From contig NZ_SJPF01000006.1 in assembly GCF_007859755.1 (NCBI RefSeq), forward strand, positions 124,010 through 188,009: 64,000 bases of DNA, given 5' to 3'. Below are positions 36,960 to 48,115 of this stretch, in pieces. The notes beneath the pieces are model-generated. The model was given only the letters and a program-made list of their open reading frames with translations. It did not search any database and was not told the origin of the DNA. Each line of letters begins with the position of its first letter. Positions within the stretch are counted from its first letter, which is position 1. Source of the DNA: Blastopirellula retiformator (GTDB lineage Bacteria > Planctomycetota > Planctomycetia > Pirellulales > Pirellulaceae). The position numbers and the translations under genes were made by a program.

Positions 36960-39256
36960 GTTGGTCCAACATCAAACTGATCCTGTTTCGCGAACTCCGC
37001 GATCAAATGCGCGATCGCCGGACGTTGTTCTCGATCGTCATCTTGCCGGTGCTGCTCTATCCGCTGATGGGGCTGTTGGTGATGCAGGTGATGCAGTTCC
37101 GCCAACAAAACCCGGCGCGATTGCAGATCATCGGGGCGGCCGAAATCCCTGACTCTCCGCCGCTGCTGGAGGGTGAAAACTTCTCGGCCGAATTGATGCA
37201 GAAAGACTGGTCGCCGGAGATGTTCGAGATCAACATTCTCGAGGCGACGATGGATCCCGATGTGGTCCGGCAGTCGGCGCAAGACGCCATCACCGAAGGC
37301 GAGTTCGACGCGCTAATCTACTTCCCGCAAGGCTTCGCCGAGCGGGTCAAACAGTTCCAAGAGCATGTCAAGGACGACAACAAGGCGACGCCTGCCGAGA
37401 AAGCGGCCGAGTTTCCTCAGCCGCAGATCTTCGTCAACTCAGCCCGCGAAAAGTCGCTGGTCGCCCGGGATCGCTTTTGGACGATTCTGATGCGGTGGCG
37501 CGACGATGTGATCGAACAAAACCTAGCGGCGCATGACGTTCCGCCCGAAGCGACCAACCCGTTTACGGTCGACGAAGTCGATCTGTCGGACGAGCCGGAA
37601 CGCCGCTCGTTCCTCTGGTCGAAGATCTTCCCCTTTATTGTCGTCGTCTGGGCGCTGACCGGCGCCTTTTACCCGGCGATCGACCTGTGTGCCGGCGAAA
37701 AAGAACGAGGCACGCTCGAAACGCTCCTCTCTAGCCCTGCCCTGCGATCCGAAATCGTCGGCGGCAAACTGCTGGCGATCATGACCTTCAGCATCGCCAC
37801 ATCGCTGCTCAATCTCGCCAGTATGGGGATGACCGCGACGTTGGTGATGGGCCAACTGAGCGCGGCCGGCGCCGCTGGTCGACTTAACTTTGGCCCGCCG
37901 CCCATTTGGTCGGTCGGCTGGTTGTTGCTGGCGTTGATTCCGATGGCGGCCCTGTTTAGCGCTTTGGCGCTGGCGGTGGCGGCGCTCGCTCGCAGTAGCA
38001 AGGAAGGTCAGTATTACCTGTTGCCGCTGCTGATGGTCAACTTGCCGCTGGTGATCCTGCCGATTCTTCCGTCGGTCGAGATCAGCGTCGCCAATAGCTT
38101 GATCCCGGTGACCGGCGTCTTGCTGCTGATGAAGACGCTGATGGAAGGAAATTACCACGACGCATTGATCTACGCCCCGATTGTGATCCTGGTCACGTCA
38201 ATCTGCATCTGGCTCGCAATCCGCTGGGCGATCGATCAGTTTAATAATGAGTCGGTGCTGTTCAGCGAAAACGAACGGTTCGATCTGAAGCTGTGGTTGA
38301 TTCACCTGTATCGCGATCGCAATCCAACGCCGCTCGCCGGCAGCGCCGTGCTGGCCGGGCTGCTGATCTTGATGGTCCGCTATTTCGCCAGTCCGCTGTT
38401 CACGCTGCCGACGACCGGCAGCGGTTTCGTGATGTACATCGTGGCGATCCAGTTTCTGACGATCTTGCTGCCTGTGTTAGCGCTGGCAGCGTTGTTGGCT
38501 CGCAGTTGGCGCGAGACCTTCCTATTGAAGCTGCCTCACGTGCTGACGATTCCGGCCGCTGTCCTGTTGGCGTTTGCGGTCCACCCTTTCTCGATCATGC
38601 TTGGCTCGTGGGTTCGGAGTCAATTTCCGGTCGACGAACAGACGACGCAACAGTTACAAGACCTGCTAACGCCGGCGCTGGAAGGTTTGCCCTTTGTCGT
38701 CGTGATCTTGCTGATGGCGGCCTTGCCGGCGGTTTGCGAGGAGTTCGCGTTCCGCGGGTTTATCCTGTCAGGCTTGCGGCATATGGGTCACAAATGGGGC
38801 GCGATTATTATCTCGGCGCTCTTCTTTGGAGCGACGCATGGAATGCTGCAGCAATCGATCACGGCAACGGTGGTCGGCGTTCTGGTCGGCTTCCTCGCGG
38901 TGCAATCGCGCAGCCTGTTCGCCTGCATGGCGTATCACGTGACCCACAACAGCCTGGCGATTGGCATGACGGCGCTGCGAGCCGAAGGGGTGGAAGATTC
39001 TCATTGGCTCTCGTTCATCTTCAAACCGACGCCGCCAGAATCGGAATTGGTGCTGGCCGAGGTGGTGAACGACGCCTTCCCGTACCAACCCTATCTGGTC
39101 GGAACGGCAGCCATCGGCCTGGTGCTCTTGATCTATTACTTCACTACGCTACCAGCTGGCTTATCGGAAGAAGAACGCTTGCAGAAGGCGCTCACCCGCC
39201 AGCCATCAGAGACCGCCGCGACGCGACCCGCTTCCAAAGATCCCAGCCAATCGTAA
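36956..39256 (+). CDS. ABC-2 permease fused to CPBP (CAAX-like) intramembrane protease
   Basis: 766 residues. The first ~440 form an ABC-2/NatB-like permease: one span near the N-terminus ([20 protein letters not shown]), a large extracytoplasmic domain (about 45-220), then a bundle of spans containing [20 protein letters not shown]. After further spans the C-terminal part holds all CPBP motifs: EEFAFRG (about 594), FGATHG (about 623) and HVTHNS (about 661). CPBP enzymes are membrane metal-independent proteases linked to prenylated-protein processing and bacteriocin immunity. The fusion suggests that export and processing are coupled. Translation is coupled to the ATPase gene. Confidence 0.92.
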   Translation: MSWSNIKLILFRELRDQMRDRRTLFSIVILPVLLYPLMGLLVMQVMQFRQQNPARLQIIGAAEIPDSPPLLEGENFSAELMQKDWSPEMFEINILEATMDPDVVRQSAQDAITEGEFDALIYFPQGFAERVKQFQEHVKDDNKATPAEKAAEFPQPQIFVNSAREKSLVARDRFWTILMRWRDDVIEQNLAAHDVPPEATNPFTVDEVDLSDEPERRSFLWSKIFPFIVVVWALTGAFYPAIDLCAGEKERGTLETLLSSPALRSEIVGGKLLAIMTFSIATSLLNLASMGMTATLVMGQLSAAGAAGRLNFGPPPIWSVGWLLLALIPMAALFSALALAVAALARSSKEGQYYLLPLLMVNLPLVILPILPSVEISVANSLIPVTGVLLLMKTLMEGNYHDALIYAPIVILVTSICIWLAIRWAIDQFNNESVLFSENERFDLKLWLIHLYRDRNPTPLAGSAVLAGLLILMVRYFASPLFTLPTTGSGFVMYIVAIQFLTILLPVLALAALLARSWRETFLLKLPHVLTIPAAVLLAFAVHPFSIMLGSWVRSQFPVDEQTTQQLQDLLTPALEGLPFVVVILLMAALPAVCEEFAFRGFILSGLRHMGHKWGAIIISALFFGATHGMLQQSITATVVGVLVGFLAVQSRSLFACMAYHVTHNSLAIGMTALRAEGVEDSHWLSFIFKPTPPESELVLAEVVNDAFPYQPYLVGTAAIGLVLLIYYFTTLPAGLSEEERLQKALTRQPSETAATRPASKDPSQS

Positions 39257-39293
39257 ACGCAAGCCGAAGGAGTGCGTTCCTCCGCTTTTCTCC

Positions 39294-40625
39294 CTAGTCG
39301 ATCGCTTCGATGGCGTCGGCCAGCAGCTCTTCTAGATTCTTGATCTTCCGCAGGTCGTCGATGATCGCGGGATGGGCGAAGACGCGAACCTTTTTCACGT
39401 AATCGTCAAACTGCCGTTTGGCCAGCGTTTCGACCATCGGTGAGACCTGCCCCAGCATGCGGTACTGGTCGAGCTTGGGCGTGAAGATCTCGATGTTGAA
39501 CTGCACTTCCAGCTTGATCGGCGGGGCGTCGATCAAGATTTCGTGCGGGGCGATCCGGCGGGTCATGGTGGTGCTTAAGCGATTCGCCAGTTCGGCCGAC
39601 AGTCGCTCGAGCCAGGCATACGGACGCCGCGCGATCAAATCGTAGAACTCGGGGCTCTCGACAAAGCTGTATTCCAAGAGCCGTTTGTAAACGCGTCGCA
39701 CCGGGCCGAACAAACCGAACAGCAAGTCCCGGGCAGGTCCATTCCCCGCCGCGGCTCGCATCGAGGCGACCATCGGCAACTCGACCTGCCGGAAGAGCGA
39801 ATCCAAATCAAGCTGATCGTGCAGCATGTAGAACGCCCGCTGGAACATCGCCGTCGCCGAACGAACCGCATGATGCCAGTAAACCTCGCTGAACATCACA
39901 TACCTGGCGAAGACCATCATCTCGGCGGCGGTCTTCCCTTTGTTGGTCAGCGCCAGTCCGGTTCCTGCTTGATTCAGACAAAGACTGCCGACCAGTCGCT
40001 GTTGGTCAAAATTCATGCCGTACGGCACGCCGGCATGCAGACTATCGCGGCGGAGATAGTCCATCTTGTCGACGTCGATCGGCCCCGAGAGGATGCTCTG
40101 CAGCACCTGCGTCTTCTTGTTCCGCGGCTTCTCTGACAACAGCGCAACGACGTCGCGGGGATTGATCTGCCAATCGTCGCGCAAACAGTCGGCGATTTCC
40201 CCTTCCAGCAAGAAGCTATTGGCGAACATCTCGTGCTGCGGCACGTTGGTCAGCCGCAGGTCTTCGATCGGATGACAAAAGGGCCAATGCCCCAGGTCAT
40301 GCAGCAGCGCCGCAACGATCAGCAATTCGGCGTCGGCCGGCGTGATGATCTCGGCGAACCGCTCGTCATGGGCCAGCTGCTGCAGATAGAGCAGCGCCGT
40401 GCGATAGACGCCGAGCGAATGCTCGAACCGCGTATGGTTGGCGGCCGGGTAGACCAGCGAAACCAGCCCCAATTGGCTGATTTGTTGTAAGCGGCGGAAC
40501 TCAGGCGAGTCAATTAATTGCCGAACCCGCGACGATAGCGGGACGTCCATCTCGGGGGGAATGCGGACGACCTGGCGTTTAACGTTCAGCCCGGCGACTT
40601 CGGGGATGTGCAAAATATCGGTCAT
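39294..40625 (-). CDS. HD-domain phosphohydrolase (COG1078/dGTPase-like)
   Basis: 443 residues. The HD metal site is clear: TRFEHSLGVYRTALLYLQQL (about 65) and LLHDLGHWPFCHPIEDL (about 108). GPIDVDKMDYLRRDSLHAGV (about 190) is a hallmark of this subgroup. These are cytoplasmic metal-dependent nucleotide phosphohydrolases; dNTP or ppGpp-type substrates are known in relatives, but this one cannot be assigned. It converges with the permease-CPBP gene and diverges from aspS. Confidence 0.9.
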   Translation of the reverse strand: MTDILHIPEVAGLNVKRQVVRIPPEMDVPLSSRVRQLIDSPEFRRLQQISQLGLVSLVYPAANHTRFEHSLGVYRTALLYLQQLAHDERFAEIITPADAELLIVAALLHDLGHWPFCHPIEDLRLTNVPQHEMFANSFLLEGEIADCLRDDWQINPRDVVALLSEKPRNKKTQVLQSILSGPIDVDKMDYLRRDSLHAGVPYGMNFDQQRLVGSLCLNQAGTGLALTNKGKTAAEMMVFARYVMFSEVYWHHAVRSATAMFQRAFYMLHDQLDLDSLFRQVELPMVASMRAAAGNGPARDLLFGLFGPVRRVYKRLLEYSFVESPEFYDLIARRPYAWLERLSAELANRLSTTMTRRIAPHEILIDAPPIKLEVQFNIEIFTPKLDQYRMLGQVSPMVETLAKRQFDDYVKKVRVFAHPAIIDDLRKIKNLEELLADAIEAID

Positions 40626-40761
40626 TCGCTGGGTATACCCCGTTTTCGGCCAACTGGAAAGGCGACCCGCCGAAACCGCTCAAGTTGCACAAACGGCCGT
40701 TTCCGCGAAATTTAACGTTGGTTCGGCCGCCATTGGGGGTTTCGCTTCATAAGGGGAACCT

Positions 40762-40789
40762 TTGCGCATGGGCCCCGTGCGTCTAGAAT
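40762..40789 (+). promoter_or_regulatory. possible aspS promoter
   Basis: TTGCGC (40762-40767), a 16-bp spacer and TAGAAT (40784-40789). The predicted start near 40796 precedes the GTG at 40834 and would exclude the longer upstream frame. Confidence 0.45.
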
Positions 40790-40833
40790 ACGTGATTTCC
40801 CCCCCACCGGCAGCCCATATTCGGGAATCTCCT

Positions 40834-42618
40834 GTGTTACGAACGCATACCTGCGGCGAGCTACGTTCCGCTCAGATCGGCCTTGAAGTTACTTTGTGCG
40901 GCTGGGTCGACAGCTATCGCGACCATGGCGGCGGTCTCTTCATCGACCTGCGCGATCGCTACGGCAAGACCCAGGTCGTTTTCAGCCCCGAAAGTGGCGC
41001 CGCCGTGCAAGAGGCTTCCCGCGGTTTGCGTTGTGAAGACGTGATCCAAGTCCGCGGCACGCTGCACGCTCGCCCCGAAGGGACCGTCAACCCGAAGCTG
41101 ATCACCGGTGAGATCGAGCTCCGCTGCGTTGAGCTGGTCATTCTGAACAAATGCAAGACGCCGCCGTTCTTGCCGACCCAACAAGAGCTGCCCAGCGAAG
41201 ACCTCCGCCTGAAGCACCGCTATCTCGATCTGCGGCGTCCGGCGATGCAGGAAACGCTGTTGCTCCGCAGCCGCATCATCAAAATGATGCGCGACTATTT
41301 TGAAGAACACCAATTCATCGACGTCGAGACCCCGATTCTCGGCCGCAGCACGCCCGAAGGAGCCCGCGACTACCTGGTGCCCAGCCGCGTGCATCATGGT
41401 CAATTTTACGCCCTGCCGCAGTCGCCGCAGCTCTACAAGCAGATCTTGATGATGGCCGGCTACGACCGCTACGTGCAGGTCGCCCGCTGTTTCCGCGACG
41501 AAGACCTGCGAGCCGATCGCCAGCCCGAGTTCACCCAGCTCGACGTCGAGATGGCGTTCGTCGACAAAGACGACGTCATCGGCATCATCGACGGCCTGGT
41601 CCAAAAGACCGCCAAAGAGCTGAAGGGGCTCGACGTGCAGTTGCCGCTGCCGCAGATGACCTTTGACGAAGCGATGGAACGTTACGGCCACGACGCCCCC
41701 GACCTTCGCTTTGGCATGGAGCTGATCGACGCCACCGATCTGGCCGGCGAGTGCGACTTCCGCGTCTTCAAGTCGGTCGCCGACGCCGGCAATCGCGTTC
41801 GCGGCATCAACGCCAAAGGCGCGGCCGACAAGTACTCTCGCCGTCTGATCGATGAGCTGACCGAGTTCGTCTCGAACGACTTTGGCGCCAAGGGTCTCGC
41901 CTGGTTCAAGTGCGAAGCGGACGGCAAGCTCGCCTCGCCGATCGCCAAGCAGTTCAGCGAAGAGATGCTGGACAAGTTCAAAGAACGGTTCGACGCCGAG
42001 CCGGGCGACTTGATCCTGATCGTCGCCGACAAATTCAGCGTCACCTGCAAAGCGCTGTACGCGCTACGGAAGCGTCTGGGCTCCGAGCTGAAGCTGTACG
42101 ATCCGAAGGCGATGCACTTCTCCTGGATCGTCGAGTTCCCGATGTTCGAGCACGACGAAGAGGAAGATCGCTGGGTCGCCATGCATCACCCCTTCACCGC
42201 TCCCCGGCCGCAAGACCTGGAACACCTCGGCAGCGATCCCGGCAAGTGCCGTGCAGTCGCCTATGACCTGGTGATCAACGGCAGCGAAGCAGGCGGCGGT
42301 ACGATCCGTATCCACGACAACAAGGTGCAGCAGCAGGTCTTTGGCCTGCTCGGCATGTCGGAAGAAGACGCCGATGAGCGGTTCGGCTTCTTGCTCGACG
42401 CCCTGCAGTATGGCGCTCCGCCGCATGGCGGCATCGCGCTGGGGATCGATCGCTGGGTGATGCTATTCGGCGGGCTCGACAACATCCGCGACTGCATCGC
42501 GTTCCCGAAGACGCAGCGAGCCGCCGACCTGATGACCGACGCCCCCGGCGAAGTCGATCGCAAGCAGCTAGAAGAGCTGGCGATCAAAATCTTGCGTCAA
42601 GACGAACTGAAGAAGTAG
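40834..42618 (+). CDS. aspS: aspartyl-tRNA synthetase
   Basis: 594 residues from the GTG at 40834 (GGGA upstream); the product begins [15 protein letters not shown] as in the family, whereas upstream frame residues do not fit. It charges tRNA-Asp. An N-terminal OB fold binds the anticodon ([20 protein letters not shown]). The class II catalytic core has motif 2 [20 protein letters not shown] and motif 3 [13 protein letters not shown]. The bacterial GAD insert lies between them (about 295-400: [20 protein letters not shown]). Length is normal for bacterial AspRS. Confidence 0.97.
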   Translation: MLRTHTCGELRSAQIGLEVTLCGWVDSYRDHGGGLFIDLRDRYGKTQVVFSPESGAAVQEASRGLRCEDVIQVRGTLHARPEGTVNPKLITGEIELRCVELVILNKCKTPPFLPTQQELPSEDLRLKHRYLDLRRPAMQETLLLRSRIIKMMRDYFEEHQFIDVETPILGRSTPEGARDYLVPSRVHHGQFYALPQSPQLYKQILMMAGYDRYVQVARCFRDEDLRADRQPEFTQLDVEMAFVDKDDVIGIIDGLVQKTAKELKGLDVQLPLPQMTFDEAMERYGHDAPDLRFGMELIDATDLAGECDFRVFKSVADAGNRVRGINAKGAADKYSRRLIDELTEFVSNDFGAKGLAWFKCEADGKLASPIAKQFSEEMLDKFKERFDAEPGDLILIVADKFSVTCKALYALRKRLGSELKLYDPKAMHFSWIVEFPMFEHDEEEDRWVAMHHPFTAPRPQDLEHLGSDPGKCRAVAYDLVINGSEAGGGTIRIHDNKVQQQVFGLLGMSEEDADERFGFLLDALQYGAPPHGGIALGIDRWVMLFGGLDNIRDCIAFPKTQRAADLMTDAPGEVDRKQLEELAIKILRQDELKK

Positions 42619-42621
42619 CCG

Positions 42622-44286
42622 CTACTCGGCCCCCTTCGGCTGTACCTGGCGATAGGTGCGCAGTTCATAATCGAGCACCGGCGACTTGGCGATTAGCTGC
42701 CAGTCGTCGCGGCTGGCGATTTCTTCCGCCAGCGGATCGCGCGAGTCGACGATTAGCATCTGCACGCCAAACGCGTCAAACTCTTGTTTGGCGTCGTTCC
42801 ACTCGGTTGCGTACGTCTTTCCTAGAAACGGACGCTGCGAATAGAAGGAGATTAAGAGGCCATCTTGCCAACGGTCGCCGATCATCGCGACCGGGCCCGA
42901 AAACTCTTTGTCGGCCAGCATGTCGGAATAGTTGCGAATCACGCGGCCCGACGCCCGTTCGCTGACGGCGTCGCGCAGCAGAAAGAACCCAGGCCGAGCG
43001 CAACAGCCAACCACCAGGTAGACGGCCAGCGCCATCGGCGCCCAATAGCGTGTCCAACTGAAGGAGGGACGCTCGACCTCGACGCGCAAAAGCCATTCAA
43101 TAAACGCCCACAATTGCCCAACGCAAAGCGGCAACAGGACTGGGGCCATGTAGCGTGGTTCAAACGCCACCGGCAAAAAGCCGCCGGCGTAGATGCCGCA
43201 GGTCAAAATCATCCAGACGGCGACGAACTTGCCGCGATGATCGCCAAACACGGCGACCGTGAAGGCGGCGATCACAATCATCGCGGGAAACAGGCCAATC
43301 GGGTCGAGCTTCCAGAAGCCTCCCAAGATTTTCTTGCCATTCTCGCGAATATGCTGCGCTTGCCGCATGAAGTTTTCTTTGGACTCTATCGGCGACCAAT
43401 CGACAAAGTCGAGCTTCTCCGGCGTTTCCCAAACGTTGTAGCGTCCCTCTGGGGCCTCCTGCATTTGCCAGACGACTTTCCAATCGAAGTCCTCGATGCC
43501 GACCTGGTAGTGATTGAAGGCGCCGGAGTTGGAAAACGTAAAGCGGGCATACTTTGTCGACAGCGCGCCAACCCACGGACCGCAAACGATCGCGAACAGC
43601 GCGATGCCGATTCCCCAACTCGCACAGGCTCGCCAAAACGAAACGTCCTGGCGATCGGCGATCCAGCGAACGCCGACGCAGAAGGTAAAGTGAGCCAGAA
43701 AAAATGGAAACGCGTACGACTTTGCGAGAAACGCAATCGCGCCCAAGACGCCCGCAATGGCGGCATGTCGCCAATCGGTCAGCAGTTCGTCGGAAGCCGA
43801 GAAGGGGAAATAAAGGAGCAGGAAAAAGGCGAGCGCCACGTCGGGCGTCGTCAACGCGCCGCTCCAGGTGGCGGCGGTAATCGACGTGATCAGCCCGACG
43901 ATCCACTGACCGCGGGCTTCTATGTCAAAGATCTTGGTCGTCGCCCAAACCGCGGCGGCGACATAACCGACGCCGACAATGCCTTGGGCAATTCGGAAGG
44001 CGACGACCGAATCAAGACCGAGCAGGATCATTGGCGACGAGAGCGCTGGTAACAGCGGACTCCAATAGCCGGAAGCCGCTTCCCAGAAGTCGCCGCGGGC
44101 GAAGAACTCGGCCTGCTGAACGTACGCGGTTCCATCCGGGCCAATGGCGTACATCACCCACGGGGCGATCATCGCAAAGAGCGCCACAAACAACGCCTGG
44201 CAAACGAATACGATCTTCCAGCGTACCACAGCACCGTCGGGGAGAAATGATGGAGGGATCGCCCGACAAATTGGGCGTTTCTCCAA
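42622..44286 (-). CDS. membrane glycosyltransferase, GT39/ArnT-like
   Basis: Up to 554 residues; the first codon is TTG without a ribosome site, and a GTG at 44229 just before the first span is an alternative. There are about ten membrane segments, starting WKIVFVCQALFVALFAMIAP, with an early extracytoplasmic loop GPDGTAYVQQAEFFARGDFW carrying acidic residues as in PMT/ArnT-type enzymes. A soluble C-terminal part follows (about 440-554). Such proteins move sugars from lipid carriers to acceptors on the outer face of the inner membrane. Donor and acceptor are unknown. It is convergent with aspS, with a 3-bp gap. Confidence 0.8.
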   Translation of the reverse strand: MEKRPICRAIPPSFLPDGAVVRWKIVFVCQALFVALFAMIAPWVMYAIGPDGTAYVQQAEFFARGDFWEAASGYWSPLLPALSSPMILLGLDSVVAFRIAQGIVGVGYVAAAVWATTKIFDIEARGQWIVGLITSITAATWSGALTTPDVALAFFLLLYFPFSASDELLTDWRHAAIAGVLGAIAFLAKSYAFPFFLAHFTFCVGVRWIADRQDVSFWRACASWGIGIALFAIVCGPWVGALSTKYARFTFSNSGAFNHYQVGIEDFDWKVVWQMQEAPEGRYNVWETPEKLDFVDWSPIESKENFMRQAQHIRENGKKILGGFWKLDPIGLFPAMIVIAAFTVAVFGDHRGKFVAVWMILTCGIYAGGFLPVAFEPRYMAPVLLPLCVGQLWAFIEWLLRVEVERPSFSWTRYWAPMALAVYLVVGCCARPGFFLLRDAVSERASGRVIRNYSDMLADKEFSGPVAMIGDRWQDGLLISFYSQRPFLGKTYATEWNDAKQEFDAFGVQMLIVDSRDPLAEEIASRDDWQLIAKSPVLDYELRTYRQVQPKGAE

Positions 44287-44348
44287 AAGAATAGCCCACG
44301 TCTTGGGACGCGGGCTATTGCGTATCGATTTTTCTGAACGAGTCGGTC

Positions 44349-46448
44349 TTAACGAGCGGCGACGTAAACTCGCATCGAGCGTTCCGGCATGACGAACTTG
44401 CCGGAGGCGGGCGGACGCGGGCCGTTCAAATCAGGATAAACGTCGGCCGGCGGTTCGGCGGCGGTGTCGACGAACATCCGCCAGCTGGTCGCTTTGGCGA
44501 CCGGCGGCAGAATGAACTGCGCCGGCGAGGCGGTCGCGTTCATCACCAACAGCACGTCGCGGCCAACCCCATGCGGGTCGTTCGACTTGTCAGGCGCAGC
44601 CAGAACGCAAGTCAGCGATCCTTCGGCCGCATCCCAAGTCACCGCCGTCCCCAAGGCGCTGTACCAGTTGACGTCGTACAAGCCGCGTCGACCGGTTCCC
44701 TTGCCGCTGAGGAAGTGCTTTTGCCGGACGGTCGGCTGATCGCGACGGAACGCAATCAACGCCTTGACGAACCGCCGCATGTCGGCGTTCTTTTCGACCA
44801 GCTTCCAGTTCATGTAGGAGGTTTCGTTGTCTTGGCAGTAGGCGTTGTTGTTGCCCCCCTGCGTACGACGACATTCGTCTCCCATCAAAACCATCGGCAC
44901 CCCCTGCGAAAGGAGCAGGGTCGCCATCATGTTCTTGATCTGCCGCACGCGCGTCTTTTCGATGCTGCGACGACGGGTCGGACCTTCCACACCATAGTTG
45001 TAGCTGATGTTGTGGTTGTCGCCGTCCCGGTTGTTTTCGCCGTTAGCGTCGTTGTGCTTATCGTTGTACGACACCAGGTCGTTCATCGGAAAGCCGTCGT
45101 GCGACGTGATGAAGTTAATGCTGTGATACGGCTGACGTCCGCCTGGTTGGTACAGGTCGCTGGAACCGGCCAAACGAGTCGCCAAGGCGCCAAGCTTGCC
45201 GGGGTCGCCGCGCCAGTACGAGCGGATATCGTCGCGGTAACGACCGTTCCACTCGGCCCAACGCAAGTTGGCGAACGAACCGACCTGGTAGGCGCCGGCG
45301 GCGTCCCACGCTTCGGCGATGATCTTGGTGTCGGCCAACAGCGGGTCTTCGGCGATCGCTTCGACCAGCGGCGGGTTCGGCACCAGGTTGCCGTTACGAT
45401 CGCGGCTAAGGATCGACGCCAGGTCGAACCGGAAACCGTCGACGTGGTAGTTGTGAACCCAGTGACGCAGGCTATGGAAGATCATCTCGCGGACGATCGG
45501 ATGGTTACCGTTGACCGTGTTGCCGCAGCCTGAGTAGTTCTTGTAGTGGCTGCCGCCGTTGGCCAGCATGTAGTAGACCGGGTTCTCGAGCCCCTTGAAG
45601 CTCAAGATCGGGCCCATCTCGTTCCCTTCGCAGGTATGGTTGAAGACGACGTCGAGGATCACCTCGATCCCTGCCTGGTGCAGCGCCTTGACCATCTCTT
45701 TGAATTCGCGAACCTGACCGCCCGGCTCTTTAGTGGCGGCGTAGCCACGATGCGGCGCAAAGAACGCCATCGTGTCGTAGCCCCAGTAATTGGTGCGGTT
45801 CGCCTTTTCGCCGGTCATCATGTCCATGATCGGGAATTCATGAACCGGCATCAGTTCCACCGCGGTCACGCCGAGCGACTTGAGGTACGGAATCTTCTCG
45901 ACGACGCCGGCGTAGGTGCCCGGGTTCTTCACGCCCGACGTTTCGCTGCCGGTGAAGCCCTTAACGTGCATCTCATAGATGATCGTTTCCGACAGGTCGC
46001 GGCGGAGATGGCGGTCTCCTTCCCAGTTAAACTGGTCGTCGACCACCACGCACTTCGGCGGACGGACGATGCCGTCATGCGCGGCCTGGAACGTGCCGGC
46101 CAGCGCCTTGGCGTACGGATCGATCAACCGGGCGCGACCGTCAAACAACAAACCGCGGCTCGGATCGTACGGGCCTTCCGCTTGGAAGTGATAGAGTTGT
46201 CCGGCCGAAACGCCCGGCACGAAAATGCTCCAGATATCGCCCCAACGATCGGTCTCGCGATCGAAGTCGATAATCTCGCTCGGTTCGGTATCGTCGACCG
46301 ATTTATAGAGTAACAGCCGCATTGCAGTCGCATTGCGACTGAATACGACAAACTGAACACCCCGCTCGTGCAGCACAGCGCCGTACGGAAGGATGTGGGT
46401 AAACTGTAACTCCGGGTGGGGATAAACCATAAGCATAGGTGACGACAT
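44349..46448 (-). CDS. glgX: glycogen debranching enzyme (isoamylase type)
   Basis: 699 residues from the ATG at 46448, preceded by GAAGGAG; the frame opens 10 codons upstream. The enzyme cleaves alpha-1,6 branches of glycogen. An N-terminal CBM48-like domain (YGAVLHERGVQFVVFSRNAT) is followed by the GH13 barrel: EVILDVVFNHTCEGNE, GFRFDLASILSRD with the nucleophile Asp (about 345), IIAEAWDAAG with the acid Glu, and FITSHDGFPMNDLV with the third Asp. LLLSQGVPMVLMGDECRRTQ is typical of GlgX/TreX. It is divergent from purM. Confidence 0.94.
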   Translation of the reverse strand: MSSPMLMVYPHPELQFTHILPYGAVLHERGVQFVVFSRNATAMRLLLYKSVDDTEPSEIIDFDRETDRWGDIWSIFVPGVSAGQLYHFQAEGPYDPSRGLLFDGRARLIDPYAKALAGTFQAAHDGIVRPPKCVVVDDQFNWEGDRHLRRDLSETIIYEMHVKGFTGSETSGVKNPGTYAGVVEKIPYLKSLGVTAVELMPVHEFPIMDMMTGEKANRTNYWGYDTMAFFAPHRGYAATKEPGGQVREFKEMVKALHQAGIEVILDVVFNHTCEGNEMGPILSFKGLENPVYYMLANGGSHYKNYSGCGNTVNGNHPIVREMIFHSLRHWVHNYHVDGFRFDLASILSRDRNGNLVPNPPLVEAIAEDPLLADTKIIAEAWDAAGAYQVGSFANLRWAEWNGRYRDDIRSYWRGDPGKLGALATRLAGSSDLYQPGGRQPYHSINFITSHDGFPMNDLVSYNDKHNDANGENNRDGDNHNISYNYGVEGPTRRRSIEKTRVRQIKNMMATLLLSQGVPMVLMGDECRRTQGGNNNAYCQDNETSYMNWKLVEKNADMRRFVKALIAFRRDQPTVRQKHFLSGKGTGRRGLYDVNWYSALGTAVTWDAAEGSLTCVLAAPDKSNDPHGVGRDVLLVMNATASPAQFILPPVAKATSWRMFVDTAAEPPADVYPDLNGPRPPASGKFVMPERSMRVYVAAR

Positions 46449-46810
46449 TGCTCCTTCGTCAGACAGGCTTCCTCGCATCAGCGATTAAAAGCTAACACCC
46501 GACTTCAGAACGTGTCGCTGAATTCACCCCTCGCTATCTTGTTTTTTTGAATCTGGTCGCTCGTTGCATCATCTGGCGAAACAATAGCTTAGGGTAAACG
46601 GCAATGCATTACGAAAACCTTGCCGGCCACGACTGACGATGATGCCGTCAGGCGGGCCGAGAAACGGCGCATCCCGTGATTTCCCTCTCCCAGGGATCAT
46701 AGCAACGATTGGGCCAGCGGGAATAATCGCTAGGGCCGGAACAGCCATTTCGCGGGAATTAAGTCAAAATTCGCAGCGGATTTGCATATCGAACTTCCAG
46801 GTGCGGCTCG

Positions 46811-46839
46811 TTGACAATCGGGACCAGCAGCGGGAAAAT
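46811..46839 (+). promoter_or_regulatory. possible purM promoter
   Basis: TTGACA (46811-46816), 17-bp spacer, GAAAAT (46834-46839). The -35 is perfect and the -10 is weak. The remainder of the 46449-46875 divergent region shows no gene. Confidence 0.45.
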
Positions 46840-46875
46840 AGCCTCTTTCTTCAGCAGCTTGCACGAATAAAGTCA

Positions 46876-47937
46876 ATGGCCAAAGCTACTTACAAAGAGG
46901 CTGGCGTCGATCTAGACGTCTATGCCGAGTCGATGTCGCGACTTCCGCGGCTCGTCCACCGCACTCATAGCCCGCGAGTGATGAAGCTCGATGGCGGATT
47001 TGCGGGGCTTTTTAAGCTCGATTTCGACAATCCCTTATTCGCTCGCAAGTACGAAAATCCGGTCCTTATTTCCTGCACCGACGGCGTCGGGACAAAGCTG
47101 AAAATTGCGGAAAAAACCGGCTTCTACAAGACGGTCGGCATCGACCTGGTCGCAATGTGCGTCAACGACGCCATCTGCTGTGGCGCCGAGCCCCTCTTCT
47201 TCCTCGACTACATCGCCATGGGGAAGGATGACCCCGACCTGCTGGAAGACCTGGTCGAAGGGATCACCGACGGCTGCCTGCAGGGGGACTGCGCTCTGGT
47301 TGGGGGTGAGACCGCCATCATGCCTGATATCTATCAGGTCGGCGACTACGACATGGCGGGCTTTTGCGTCGGCGTCGCCGAACAGGCCCACCTGATTGAC
47401 GGCTCGGCGATCAGCGCGGGCGACAAGGTGATCGGCATCGCTTCCAGCGGCGTTCACTCCAACGGGTTCAGCCTGGTTCGCAAAGTGGTGTTTGAGCTCG
47501 CCCAGCTGACGGTCGACCAACATGTGGAAGAACTGGGCGAAACGGTCGGCGATGCGCTCCTACGCCCCACCAAGATCTACGTCGCCCCGGTTCGCAAAGT
47601 GCTGAACCACTACAAGGTCAAGAACGTCGTTCACGGCATCGCCCACATCACCGGCGGCGGCTTGACCGAGAACATCGAGCGCATCCTGCCGAAGAACGTC
47701 GACGTCAAAATCGACGGCCAATCATGGCCCCGCCCGGCCGTCTTCCCCTGGCTGCAAGAGCTGGGCGAAATCGAAGAAGCCGAAATGGCCCGCGTCTTCA
47801 ACATGGGCATCGGCCTGACGATGATCGTCAGCTCGTACTACGCCAACAGCGTGAAGAGTATGATTGCCGACTGCGGCTTCGAGACGTTCGAGATTGGCGA
47901 AGTGGTTGAAGGTAGCGGCAAGGTAACCGTCAGCTAA
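46876..47937 (+). CDS. purM: phosphoribosylformylglycinamidine cyclo-ligase (AIR synthetase)
   Basis: 353 residues from the ATG at 46876; family similarity starts at [20 protein letters not shown], so the open frame back to 46639 is not used. It closes FGAM to aminoimidazole ribonucleotide in purine synthesis. Signatures: [66 protein letters not shown] and [20 protein letters not shown]. No strong ribosome site is visible. A family B repeat follows 8 bp after the stop. Confidence 0.97.
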   Translation: MAKATYKEAGVDLDVYAESMSRLPRLVHRTHSPRVMKLDGGFAGLFKLDFDNPLFARKYENPVLISCTDGVGTKLKIAEKTGFYKTVGIDLVAMCVNDAICCGAEPLFFLDYIAMGKDDPDLLEDLVEGITDGCLQGDCALVGGETAIMPDIYQVGDYDMAGFCVGVAEQAHLIDGSAISAGDKVIGIASSGVHSNGFSLVRKVVFELAQLTVDQHVEELGETVGDALLRPTKIYVAPVRKVLNHYKVKNVVHGIAHITGGGLTENIERILPKNVDVKIDGQSWPRPAVFPWLQELGEIEEAEMARVFNMGIGLTMIVSSYYANSVKSMIADCGFETFEIGEVVEGSGKVTVS

Positions 47938-47945
47938 GTCAAACT

Positions 47946-48093
47946 TAGAGCGTTTTTCTGATAGCAGTAGCGTTTCTGGCGTTGGTGAGGCAAGCTGGTC
48001 AAGGCGACCGAAGCAGGCGAATCCTCAAGGTCAACGCCGACCAGCGCGGCCGCAACCAGCCAGAACGCTAAAGATTAAAGAAAACCGCTCTAG
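47946..48093 (+). repeat. MITE-like repeat, family B, copy 2
   Basis: 148 bp with the same ends as copy 1 (TAGAGCGTTTTTCT and AGAAAACCGCTCTA). It lacks 14 bp (ATTCGTCGATGCAG) present in copy 1, lost at an AG microhomology. Confidence 0.88.
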
Positions 48094-48115
48094 TGGCTTC
48101 CAACCTCATTTCCGT

